This document shows, piece after piece, positions 15,465-23,383 of a DNA stretch of 28,639 bases. The first letter of the stretch is position 1; each line of letters starts with the position of its first letter. The position numbers were made by a program, and so were the translations under genes. Origin of the DNA: CAZRGV01 sp964599655 (GTDB lineage Bacteria; Planctomycetota; Planctomycetia; Isosphaerales; Isosphaeraceae); assembly GCA_964599655.1 (NCBI GenBank), contig CAZRGV010000080.1:1-28639 (forward strand), given 5' to 3'. A model generated the notes under the pieces. That model had not been told where the DNA came from. It saw only the letters and a program-made list of their open reading frames with translations, and did not search any database.

Positions 15465-17555
15465 ATGGAAGACCTTCGCAACGTCCGGAACATCGGGATC
15501 TCGGCCCATATCGACTCGGGCAAGACCACGCTCACCGAACGGATCTTGTTCTACTCCGGTAAGATCCACACGGTCAAGGAGGTCCGGGGCGAAGGGGCGA
15601 CCATGGACCACATGGAGCTCGAAAAGGAGCGAGGGATCACGATCACCTCGGCCGCGACGACCGTCGAGTGGCACGGAAAGAAAATCAACATCATTGACAC
15701 CCCGGGCCACGTCGACTTCACCGTCGAGGTCGAGCGATCGCTTCGCGTCCTCGATGGCGCCGTGCTGGTGCTCTGCGCCGTGGCCGGTGTCCAGTCGCAG
15801 TCGATCACCGTCGACCGCCAGATGAAGCGTTACAACGTGCCCCGCATCGCCTTCATCAACAAGATGGATCGGACCGGGGCCAATCCCAACAACGTCATCG
15901 CCCAGCTCGAGAGCAAGCTCGGGTTGACCGCCATCCCCTTGCAGATTCCCATCGGCGCCGAGATGAACTTCGAGGGGGTCGTCGATCTCGTCAACCGTGA
16001 GGCGGTCTACTTCGATGGTGAGAAGGGTGAGATCGTCCGCCGGGAGGCCATCCCCGATTCCCTCAAGGAATCGGCCGAGCGTGCCCGCCAGGGGATGCTC
16101 GAAGCCCTCTCCATGGTTTCCGACGAGATCATGGAACTCTTGCTCGAGGAGCAGGACGTTCCGGTCGACCTGATCCACAAGACGATTCGAGAAGGGACGA
16201 TCGCCAACCAGATCTGCCCGGTTCTGGTCGGATCGGCCTACAAGAACAAGGGTGTTCAAACCCTGCTCGATGCCGTGGCCAGCTATCTGCCCAGCCCTCT
16301 CGATCGCGAGGTCATGGCCAAAGATAACAACAACGGCATGGCCGAAGTGCCCCTTCAGCCCGATCCCGACGCGCCCCTGGTCTCCATGGCCTTCAAGCTT
16401 GTCGAGGAGCCGTTTGGCCAGATCACCTACGTCCGGATCTACCAGGGAACGCTGAGGAAGGGTCAGTTTTATTTCAACACCCGTCAGCGCAAAAAGGGCC
16501 GGATCAGCCGGATTCTCCGCGTTCACGCCGACGAGAAGGAAGATATCGACTCGGCGTCCGCCGGTGACATCGTGGCCGTCATGGGCATTGAGCCGGCCAC
16601 CGGTGACACGTACTGCGACGAGTCGATCAACTACTCCCTGGAGAGTATTTACGCGCCCGAGCCGGTCATCGACCTCGCGATCAGCCCCGCCAAGCGGGCC
16701 GATCAGGACAAGCTCGCCAAGGCCCTGAACCGCTTCATGCGGGAAGATCCAACCTTCCGCGTCCATCAAGACAAGGAGACCGGCGAGACGATCATCTCCG
16801 GCATGGGTGAGCTGCACCTGGAGATCTACGTCGAGCGGATCAAGCGCGAGTACAAGGTCGAATGCACCGTCGGCATGCCCAAAGTCAGCTACCGCGAGGC
16901 GCCGACCAAGGCCACCCCGTTCAACTACAAGCACAAGAAGCAGACCGGCGGTTCTGGCCAGTACGCCCACGTCGTCGGCCATATGGAACCCTTGCCCGAA
17001 GATGCCCCCGAGCCGTTCGTCTTCGAGAACAAGGTCACCGGTGGCCGGATCCCGAGCGAGTACATCCCCTCGGTCGAAAAGGGCTTCCGCGACTCGCTGC
17101 ACAAGGGCCCGCTCGCCGGGTTCGAAGTGCTGGGCGTCAAGATGATCCTCGAGGACGGCAGCTATCACGACGTGGACTCGTCGGACATGGCCTTCCAGAT
17201 CTGCGCTCGCGACTGCTTCCGCGAGACCTTCCGCAAGGCCGATCCCGTGCTGCTCGAGCCGGTCATGAAGGTCGAGGTCGAGACCCCCGTTGAGTTCCAG
17301 GGGCCCGTCACCGGGAACATCTCCGCCCGGCGCGGCGTGATCCTCGGCTCCGAGTCCCGTGAGGGCTTCGCCGTGATCCTGGCCGAGGTGCCCCTCTCGG
17401 AAATGTTCGGCTACTCCAACGACCTCCGGAGCATGACCCAAGGCAAGGCGTCCTTCAGCATGGAGTTTCTGAAGTACCAGCGCCTGCCGACCCGCCTCCA
17501 GGAAGAGGTCGTCAAGAAGGTTCAGGACGAGGCGAAGGCCATGGCCAAAGCCTGA
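15465..17555 (+). CDS. fusA: Translation elongation factor G (spd/mitochondrial-type)
   Basis: A 696-residue translational GTPase that drives ribosomal translocation. GTP-binding motifs are all present: AHIDSGKTT (14-22), RGITI (56-60), DTPGH (78-82) and NKMD (132-135); domains II-V follow, ending at the usual length. Sequence character, such as AHIDSGKTT instead of the AHVDAGKTT common in canonical bacterial EF-G, and long stretches like VLCAVAGVQSQSITVDRQMKRYNVP, resembles mitochondrial EF-G1 and the EF-Gs of spirochaetes, planctomycetes and deltaproteobacteria. It stands alone, without rpsL, rpsG or tuf, so the genome may hold another EF-G elsewhere. There is no clear Shine-Dalgarno before ATG 15465, odd for a highly expressed gene; an unstructured leader or S1-type initiation is possible. 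A strong terminator follows. Confidence 0.97.
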   Translation: MEDLRNVRNIGISAHIDSGKTTLTERILFYSGKIHTVKEVRGEGATMDHMELEKERGITITSAATTVEWHGKKINIIDTPGHVDFTVEVERSLRVLDGAVLVLCAVAGVQSQSITVDRQMKRYNVPRIAFINKMDRTGANPNNVIAQLESKLGLTAIPLQIPIGAEMNFEGVVDLVNREAVYFDGEKGEIVRREAIPDSLKESAERARQGMLEALSMVSDEIMELLLEEQDVPVDLIHKTIREGTIANQICPVLVGSAYKNKGVQTLLDAVASYLPSPLDREVMAKDNNNGMAEVPLQPDPDAPLVSMAFKLVEEPFGQITYVRIYQGTLRKGQFYFNTRQRKKGRISRILRVHADEKEDIDSASAGDIVAVMGIEPATGDTYCDESINYSLESIYAPEPVIDLAISPAKRADQDKLAKALNRFMREDPTFRVHQDKETGETIISGMGELHLEIYVERIKREYKVECTVGMPKVSYREAPTKATPFNYKHKKQTGGSGQYAHVVGHMEPLPEDAPEPFVFENKVTGGRIPSEYIPSVEKGFRDSLHKGPLAGFEVLGVKMILEDGSYHDVDSSDMAFQICARDCFRETFRKADPVLLEPVMKVEVETPVEFQGPVTGNISARRGVILGSESREGFAVILAEVPLSEMFGYSNDLRSMTQGKASFSMEFLKYQRLPTRLQEEVVKKVQDEAKAMAKA

Positions 17556-17590
17556 TCGTTCGCCTCGCGGACCGTCCGCCCAGGCCACAA

Positions 17591-17633
17591 AAGAACGCCC
17601 GCCGCTCGAATGGGTCGAGCGGCGGGCGTTCTT
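17591..17633. terminator. Perfect 19-bp hairpin, likely bidirectional terminator
   Basis: The arms 17591-17609 and 17615-17633 are perfectly complementary over 19 bp around the loop ATGGG. It lies 35 nt after fusA and 57 nt after the end of the convergent DUF4404 gene, so it can stop both transcripts. The right flank is GGTTTCTCTT; there is no clean U-tract. Confidence 0.85.
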
Positions 17634-17690
17634 GGTTTCTCTTCGCAGTTCGGCCCGGGCCGATCGTGTGCCCGCGCCTCGTCGGTCGAT

Positions 17691-18053
17691 TCAAATCCCC
17701 AGGTTGGCCAGAAGCTCGACGATCCTTCGGGCCAACTCCGCAGCCATCGGCATGTTGCTCCCAGCGCGGACGGTGGCTTCTTCGAGACTCTGTTTGGCCG
17801 CCTCGATCAGTCCGCTTTCTGGTCGTTCGTGCAACAGCCGAACCAGGTGCGACGCGCTCTCGGCCAGGTGGCTCGCCTGCTCCGGTGGGGCGTCGGGACT
17901 CAGGTTCGCGGCCAGCTCCCTCAGCAGATCGGCCAGTTCGCGACGCGCGTCCGGTTCGAGATGATCGGCCTCATGCAGGCTCTGGGCCAGTTCGAGAAGG
18001 CGCTCCCGCGCAGTGGAATCCGCACCCGGCGTCGATTCGGGAGTCTCCGGCAT
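17691..18053 (-). CDS. DUF4404-family protein
   Basis: A 120-residue, acidic, largely helical soluble protein. The helical pattern ARERLLELAQSLHEADHLEPDARRELADLLRELAANL in the first half and the ending MAAELARRIVELLANLGI, preceded by an acidic helix, match the small DUF4404 proteins, which characteristically end in a similar L-x-x-(L/M)-GI. No catalytic residues or membrane segments are seen. The family has no established function. The middle (residues about 55-85) is longer than in typical members. The start at 18053 has only a weak upstream purine stretch. It is convergent with fusA and shares its terminator. Confidence 0.7.
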   Translation of the reverse strand: MPETPESTPGADSTARERLLELAQSLHEADHLEPDARRELADLLRELAANLSPDAPPEQASHLAESASHLVRLLHERPESGLIEAAKQSLEEATVRAGSNMPMAAELARRIVELLANLGI

Positions 18054-18642
18054 GGTAGATCGTCCTGCGGCACTGAGAATCGGTCGGGGAGGTCGAAACG
18101 TCCGTCGATTTTACCCCCTCAAGAGCCGCCCCGCCATTCGAGGACCGAACCGGGTTCCTCGCGAGCCACGAGCGCGTGAGGCCAGGTCGTCGCGAGGAAT
18201 CCGTGCTTTGTCCGAGCAAACCTTGCGGATTGTTCGAAAGTCGCGGGCCGATTCCTCGATTCTCTAACCTGGAGGGAGTGCGTTCCGATCCAACGGCGGT
18301 CGGACCTCTCATCCGTGGTCAACGGGAGATCATGAGATCGCCCATGCGCGCGACGAGAATGGCGACCGAGAGCACGGGTTTCGCGACCTTCCCGAAGAGG
18401 GACGAAGGATCGTCGCACGGGCGATTCGGACCACCTCTCAAGGAAATCCCCACTCACCAAACGAACCGAAAACCAGGCTCGGCCCACGGCCCCCCCCATG
18501 TCGCCCTTCGATTCGTGGAGACTCGTGGATCGCTCAGGGCGAATCGACGTCAATGGTCTCATTTGGGAAAATCTCGCGACTCTCCAGAACCGTTCTTCCT
18601 CAGTCGAAACCATCGGGAATCCTGGGATGGCGGCCATGACAG

Positions 18643-18774
18643 ACCGGATGACGAAACGAACCCAACGCCGGTTCTGGCCCAGGACGAAACGAACCCGATT
18701 CGATTTCATGACCAGAAGGTGCCCAACCGGCTGTCTCGTCTCGACCCAGAAAAAACGAACCCACTTCGGAGAAC
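18643..18774 (+). repeat. Degenerate 33-bp tandem repeat, four units
   Basis: Four consecutive 33-bp units (18643-18675, 18676-18708, 18709-18741, 18742-18774) share a core resembling GACGAAACGAACCC. The exact octamer ACGAACCC occurs at 18656, 18689 and 18755, offset by 33 and 66; unit 3 is more diverged. Being a multiple of three, the repeat would encode 11-residue units with a D/E-x-T-N-P core if translated, but no gene is supported. The surrounding region 18054-18890 has no gene that I can support. Confidence 0.6.
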
Positions 18775-18890
18775 GAGTCATCCGTGCTTGGGCGAACGGA
18801 GGACGACCGTGTTAGGTCGGAAGTCGAGACGTTTCACGCGATCGGATTGTGTGGGTTCTTGGTTCTTGTCTGGTTTCCTCGTCCAGTGCG

Positions 18891-18919
18891 TTGACATCGA
18901 TTCTGTCGCGCGTGATAAG
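18891..18919 (+). promoter_or_regulatory. Consensus promoter of the DUF3179 gene
   Basis: A perfect TTGACA (18891-18896), a 17-nt spacer and GATAAG (18914-18919, 4/6) lie 78 nt before the start codon. The partial palindrome AAGGA-N4-TCCTT (18917-18930) overlaps the -10 and start region and could be an operator. Confidence 0.6.
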
Positions 18920-18996
18920 GAGGAGTCCTTTCTCACCGTTCCTTCTCCACGCGGCAGCCGTTCCGATCCACCTCGAGTCCGGGAGGGCCCACGGTC

Positions 18997-19956
18997 ATGG
19001 CTCAAGCCGACTTGACTCCCGATTTACCCCGACCCGTCTCGGAGACCGCCATCTCCCCCGAACCGGAGTCCCAACCGTTCGAGGCGTCAGCCACTCCGCT
19101 CGAAACGCGTCCGGAGCCGAGTCCGCCCGCCGCGGACTCGCCCCAGGCGGTTCCGTCCTGGATTCTCTGGATGTCACTGGCCGTGATGCTCGGCTTCATC
19201 GTAGTGAAGGTTCCTCAGCTTGTTGGTGAGATCGTCGAGTTGCGGCGCCATTGGGACGTCAACCGGAGGAGCCAGGTGATCGGCTTCAAGGACATCAATC
19301 CGAGCCCCTCGTATGCCAATCGGCCCAAGAATTGGTTCCACGATGAAGGCGAGTTCACCCTGATCTGGTCGGGCTGGAAGAGCGGTGTCGGGCATCGCTG
19401 GTTCCGGATCGGTCGCGGGGAGCTCCAGGTCCAACGGCTTTCAGGGATCTTCGGTCGCGACGTGATCCGGGCGATCGATTGGCCCGTTGTCGAGATCGGT
19501 GGTGGCCCGCGCTGGGATCGCCTTCCGGTCGAAGAACTCGTCGTCACCTTCGATCTGGACGCGGGCGAAACGGCTTATCCCTTGCGAGTCCTGGAAAAGG
19601 TCGAGGTTGTCAACGAAGTGGTTCGGGGTCAACCCGTCCTGATCGTCTACTCCCCCTTGGAGCCGATCGAACGAGCCGTTTCGGTCTTCTTCCCCACGCT
19701 GAACGGTCACCGCGTGACGCTCGGTCTCAGCGGTTACTTCCATGACCGACAGCCTCTGCTGTACGATCGAGGGACCGAGAGCCTGTGGGTGAACAACGGC
19801 CATGGGCTCGAGGCGATCGCTGGTCCCCTCCGGGGAACTCGCTTGAAAGAGGCCGGCGCGCCGACCCTGTTGAGTTGGGGTCAGTGGCTGGCCAGCCATC
19901 CCGGCGGTCGCCTGGTGGTCGGTGCCGATCGATCACGAGGCTTGCCCTCCTTCTAA
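18997..19956 (+). CDS. DUF3179-like membrane-anchored protein lacking the CPLC motif
   Basis: A 319-residue protein with a Pro/Glu-rich, disordered N-terminus (1-52), one membrane helix (about 54-72), then a soluble domain. From about residue 150 it follows the DUF3179 family: DVIRAIDWPVVE, ETAYPLRVLEKVEVVNEVVRG, QPVLIVY, the GLSGYFHDRQPLLYDRGTESLW core, IAGPLRGTRL, and LLSWGQWLASHPGG. The family hallmark after this VTY-type strand is normally a Cys-Pro-Leu-Cys motif; here it reads Tyr-Ser-Pro-Leu-Glu-Pro, so both Cys are absent and any metal or redox role based on them is lost. The start ATG 18997 has GGGAGGG at 18981-18987. It has its own promoter and a hairpin 14 nt after the stop. The function of the family is not established. 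Confidence 0.85.
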   Translation: MAQADLTPDLPRPVSETAISPEPESQPFEASATPLETRPEPSPPAADSPQAVPSWILWMSLAVMLGFIVVKVPQLVGEIVELRRHWDVNRRSQVIGFKDINPSPSYANRPKNWFHDEGEFTLIWSGWKSGVGHRWFRIGRGELQVQRLSGIFGRDVIRAIDWPVVEIGGGPRWDRLPVEELVVTFDLDAGETAYPLRVLEKVEVVNEVVRGQPVLIVYSPLEPIERAVSVFFPTLNGHRVTLGLSGYFHDRQPLLYDRGTESLWVNNGHGLEAIAGPLRGTRLKEAGAPTLLSWGQWLASHPGGRLVVGADRSRGLPSF

Positions 19957-19970
19957 CCGCAACCTGAAAT

Positions 19971-20009
19971 CCGACCGGAAACTAAGGCGAATCGGCCTGT
20001 TCCGGTCGG
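19971..20009 (+). terminator. Hairpin after the DUF3179-like gene
   Basis: A perfect 10-bp stem, CCGACCGGAA (19971-19980) / TTCCGGTCGG (20000-20009), contains an inner 4-bp stem (AGGC 19985-19988 / GCCT 19995-19998). It starts 14 nt after the stop and ends just before the ppdK promoter. Confidence 0.65.
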
Positions 20010-20022
20010 TCCCCCCCGCCCC

Positions 20023-20051
20023 TTGACGATTGGATCAGCGACCGTTACACT
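20023..20051 (+). promoter_or_regulatory. Sigma70-like promoter of ppdK
   Basis: TTGACG (20023-20028, 5/6), a 17-nt spacer and TACACT (20046-20051, 4/6) predict a start near 20058, giving a leader of about 78 nt to the ppdK start codon. Confidence 0.6.
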
Positions 20052-20135
20052 TTGACCCTCACGGACTTACGCACAAACGAGAGATGCCGCCGGCCCGTGC
20101 GATGGCGGCCTACAGCGGGGGAGTTTGCTGAAACG

Positions 20136-22814
20136 ATGTCCGATCAGAACAAGTACGTCTACTCATTCGGCGGAGGGAAGGCCGAGGGGACGGCCAAGAT
20201 GAAAGACCTCCTCGGCGGCAAGGGGGCGAACCTCGCCGAGATGAGTCTCATCGGCATCCCTGTTCCACCTGGATTCACCATCACGACCGAGGTCTGCGCG
20301 TCCTACTACGACCGGGGGCGGACGCTTCCCGAAGAGGTGCGGCCCCAGGTCGAGGCGGCCCTCAAGGCCATGGAAGAGGCGGTCGGCAAGCGGTTCGGCG
20401 ATCCCAACGATCCGCTCCTGGTCAGCGTCCGCTCCGGCGCGGCCATGTCCATGCCGGGCATGATGAACACGATTCTGAATCTCGGCCTGACCGACGCCTC
20501 GGTCGCCGGGCTGGCCAGGAAGACCAACAACGAGCGATTCGCCTTTGACGGGTACCGTCGCGTCATCGACATGTTCGGCTCGACCGCCATGGGCGTCGAT
20601 CACGAGCACTTCGAGCATGAGCTCGATAGCCTCAAGAAGGAGAAGGGCGTCAAGCTCGACACCGACCTTGACGCCGACGACCTCAAGGAACTCGTCAAGC
20701 GTTACAAGGCTGTTTACAAGAAGTTCGTCGGCGAGGACTTCCCCCAGGACCCGATGGACCAGCTCTGGAAGGCCATCATGGCCGTCTTCAATAGCTGGAT
20801 GGGCAAGAAGGCGGTCGAGTACCGCCGGATCGAGCGGATCACGGGTCTCAAAGGAACCGCCGTCAACGTGCAGGCCATGGTCTTCGGCAACACCGGCACC
20901 AACTCCGGCACCGGCGTGGCCTTCACGCGGGACCCGAACACCGGCGAGGACGAATTCTTCGGCGACTACCTGATCAACGCCCAAGGCGAGGACGTGGTCG
21001 CCGGCATTCGAACGCCCGAGCACATCAACGAGCTCAAGAGCCACATGCCCAAGATCTACGAGCAACTGCTCGAGATCCGCAAGAAACTCGAGTCCCACTA
21101 CAAGGAGATGCAGGACATCGAGTTCACCGTGCAAGACGGCACCCTCTACATGCTCCAGACGCGGACCGGCAAGCGGACCGGCACCGCCGCGGTGCGGATC
21201 GCCGTCGAGATGGTGAAGGAAGGCCTCATCGACGAGAAAACGGCCGTTCAGCGGGTCAATCCCGATAGCTTGAATCACCTGCTGCTGCCCCAGCTCGATC
21301 CGAAGGCCAAGGTCGAGGTGGCGGCCCGTGGAATTGCCGCCAGCCCGGGCGCGGCCTGCGGCAAGGTCGTCCTCACGGCGGACGCGGCGGTCAAGCACGC
21401 GACCGAACATCCCCACGACCCGATTCTGCTGGTTCGCAAGGAGACCAGCCCCGAAGACGTCGCCGGGATGGACAAGGCCGTTGGCATCCTCACGGCCACC
21501 GGCGGCAAGGCCAGTCACGCGGCGGTCGTCGCCCGAGGCTGGGGCAAGCCCTGCGTCGTCGGCTGTGGCGCCATCGCCATCGACGAGAAGGGCGGTAAGA
21601 TCTCGATCAACGGCCAAGTCGTCCACGAGGGCGATTTCCTGACGATCAACGGCACAACCGGTGACGTCATGGTCGGTCAGGTTCCGACCATCCCTCCCAC
21701 CATGGCCGGCGATTTCGCCACTCTGATGGCCTGGGCCGACAAGTACCGCACCCTCAAGGTCCGCACCAACGCCGACACGCCTCAAGACGCCGCCAAGGCC
21801 CNNNNNNNNNNNNNNNNNNNNNNNNNNNNNNNNNNNNNNNNNNNNNNNNNNNNCTTTGAAGGTCAACGGATCGTCGACATGCGGAAGACGATCCTGGCCG
21901 ACGACGAGGATGGTCGCAAGGCGGCCCTCGAGGCGCTCAAGCCCTACCAGACCGACGACTTTGTCGGTCTCTTCGAGGCCATGGACGGCCTGCCCGTCAC
22001 CATCCGCCTGCTCGACCCGCCCTTGCACGAGTTCCTTCCCCATGATGAAGCGGGGCAGGCCGAAGTGGCCAAGCAACTCGGTGTGCCGATCGAGAAGGTG
22101 AAGCATCGCGTCGAGCAGCTTCACGAGGCCAACCCGATGCTCGGCCTTCGAGGCTGCCGCCTGGCGATCAAATTCCCCGAGATCGCCGACATGCAGGTCC
22201 GAGCCATCCTCGAAGCGGCCATCGAGGTGAAGAAGCGAGGCAAGTCGGTTCTGCCCGAGATCATGATTCCGTTGATCGGCACCGTCGAGGAACTCGGCTT
22301 CCTCAAAAAGCGCGCGATCGCCGTGGCCGAAGAGGTCTTCAAGAAGGCGGGGACCAGCGTCGATTACCTCATCGGCACCATGATCGAGATCCCCCGCGCC
22401 GCCTTGACGGCCGAGCAGATCGCCGAGGAAGCCGAGTTCTTCTCCTTCGGCACCAACGACCTGACCCAGATGACCTTCGGCTTCAGCCGCGATGATATTG
22501 GTTCGTTCATGCCCGCCTACGTGGATACGAAAATCCTGCCCGTCGACCCGTTTCAGACCATCGACGTGGCCGGAGTCGGCCAGCTCATCGAGATGGGCGT
22601 GACCAAAGGGCGCAAGGCCCGGCAGGAGAAAGCCGGTCAACACCTGAAGGTCGGCATCTGCGGCGAGCACGGCGGTGATCCGGACAGCGTCGCCTTCTGC
22701 CACCAGGTCGGCATGGATTACGTCTCCTGCTCTCCCTACCGGGTCCCCATCGCCCGCTTGGCCGCCGCTCAGGCTGCCCTGGCCGGCGGTCAGAGGGCCA
22801 GTCGCGATAAGTAA
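20136..22814 (+). CDS. ppdK: Pyruvate, phosphate dikinase
   Basis: An 892-residue enzyme interconverting ATP + Pi + pyruvate and AMP + PPi + phosphoenolpyruvate, in the cytoplasm. The N-terminal ATP-grasp part starts with VYSFGGGKAEG and the GGKGANLAEM loop. The swivelling phosphohistidine domain carries TGGKASHAAVVARGWGKPC with H461 as the phospho-acceptor. The TIM-barrel domain ends with GICGEHGGDP, where C842 is the acid/base Cys. The length is as expected for bacterial PPDK. A 52-nt gap hides the segment that normally holds the GIGLCRTEHMF signature. ATG 20136 has a G-rich stretch (20116-20122) about 13 bases upstream, a loose fit; the extension to 20052 begins at the predicted -10 and transcription start and can be excluded. 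It may serve gluconeogenesis or PPi-linked glycolysis. It is monocistronic, with its own promoter and terminator. Confidence 0.97.
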   Translation: MSDQNKYVYSFGGGKAEGTAKMKDLLGGKGANLAEMSLIGIPVPPGFTITTEVCASYYDRGRTLPEEVRPQVEAALKAMEEAVGKRFGDPNDPLLVSVRSGAAMSMPGMMNTILNLGLTDASVAGLARKTNNERFAFDGYRRVIDMFGSTAMGVDHEHFEHELDSLKKEKGVKLDTDLDADDLKELVKRYKAVYKKFVGEDFPQDPMDQLWKAIMAVFNSWMGKKAVEYRRIERITGLKGTAVNVQAMVFGNTGTNSGTGVAFTRDPNTGEDEFFGDYLINAQGEDVVAGIRTPEHINELKSHMPKIYEQLLEIRKKLESHYKEMQDIEFTVQDGTLYMLQTRTGKRTGTAAVRIAVEMVKEGLIDEKTAVQRVNPDSLNHLLLPQLDPKAKVEVAARGIAASPGAACGKVVLTADAAVKHATEHPHDPILLVRKETSPEDVAGMDKAVGILTATGGKASHAAVVARGWGKPCVVGCGAIAIDEKGGKISINGQVVHEGDFLTINGTTGDVMVGQVPTIPPTMAGDFATLMAWADKYRTLKVRTNADTPQDAAKAXXXXXXXXXXXXXXXXXXFEGQRIVDMRKTILADDEDGRKAALEALKPYQTDDFVGLFEAMDGLPVTIRLLDPPLHEFLPHDEAGQAEVAKQLGVPIEKVKHRVEQLHEANPMLGLRGCRLAIKFPEIADMQVRAILEAAIEVKKRGKSVLPEIMIPLIGTVEELGFLKKRAIAVAEEVFKKAGTSVDYLIGTMIEIPRAALTAEQIAEEAEFFSFGTNDLTQMTFGFSRDDIGSFMPAYVDTKILPVDPFQTIDVAGVGQLIEMGVTKGRKARQEKAGQHLKVGICGEHGGDPDSVAFCHQVGMDYVSCSPYRVPIARLAAAQAALAGGQRASRDK
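21802..21853. other. Sequence gap (52 N) inside ppdK
   Basis: The N-run covers about residues 556-573, where PPDK normally has the conserved PEP-utiliser signature with the RTEHMF motif. The frame is kept and its length agrees with the family to within about one residue. Confidence 0.95.
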
Positions 22815-22865
22815 CCAAGGCGCAAGGACTGTCGCGTCGGGTCAACGGCTCGGATGTTCCACCCC

Positions 22866-22900
22866 AGAGGCCGTCGGATCGGTTCGATCCGGCGGCCTCT
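22866..22900 (+). terminator. Hairpin after ppdK
   Basis: A 16-bp stem with a single G-U pair joins 22866-22881 and 22885-22900 around a 3-nt loop, 51 nt after the stop. There is no U-tract. The rest of 22901-23369 shows no supportable gene, RNA or clear promoter. Confidence 0.72.
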
Positions 22901-23383
22901 AACCGTGCGCGGACCGGCTTCCTCGACCGACCTAATTCCTTCCGAGACCTCTGCGATCACGACCCCATCCCCACCTCCCTCGCCGGCGACGGGAATGTCC
23001 CAAACGATACTCTCAAACGATGAAAAGACGCTTCCCCTGACCCCTTCCGTTGCCGAGGAACCTCAGGTAAGAGCCGCCAGTTGAGCCTCCCCAGGAATTG
23101 CGGGCCGGTCGCTTGTCCCGGCATGAAGGCTATGGTAGGTTAGACTTTATCGATTCCGTCATCTCCTTCATCGACCGAGACCGATTGACCAACACGCTTC
23201 AAGACAAGACCTCGTATTCGTCGGCGACACACTTGCGGATCGGTCGTTTCCTCGCGATAACGTCGGATTACGCTCGGAGATCGGCCTGCGGATTTCGGGG
23301 CCGAGCGTTGCTTCTCCCGGCGGTCCGCGCCGCCTCCTCGCCTTCCCCAGTGTTGGGTCCTCACCCCGTGGGAGCCTCTCGTC

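Noticed and set aside
15456..17588. Open frame of 710 codons antisense to fusA
   Set aside because: It mirrors fusA over its full length; its composition (Asp/Gly/Leu/Val/His-rich) is that of a complementary strand of a high-GC gene, and it has no domain.
18119..19015. Long frames on both strands across 18119-19015 (220 and 279 codons)
   Set aside because: They overlap each other and a 33-bp repeat, have biased Arg/Ser/Thr composition, and the plus frame runs over the DUF3179 promoter and start. No family is recognisable.
20163..22703. Open frame of 846 codons antisense to ppdK
   Set aside because: Same explanation: strong third-position GC leaves the complementary frame free of stops. It even runs through the N-gap.
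22901..23369. Frames of 76 and 115 codons between ppdK and the first motor ATPase
   Set aside because: They overlap, lack ribosome-binding sites and have low-complexity Ser/Pro/Arg composition; the second overlaps the real ATPase start.
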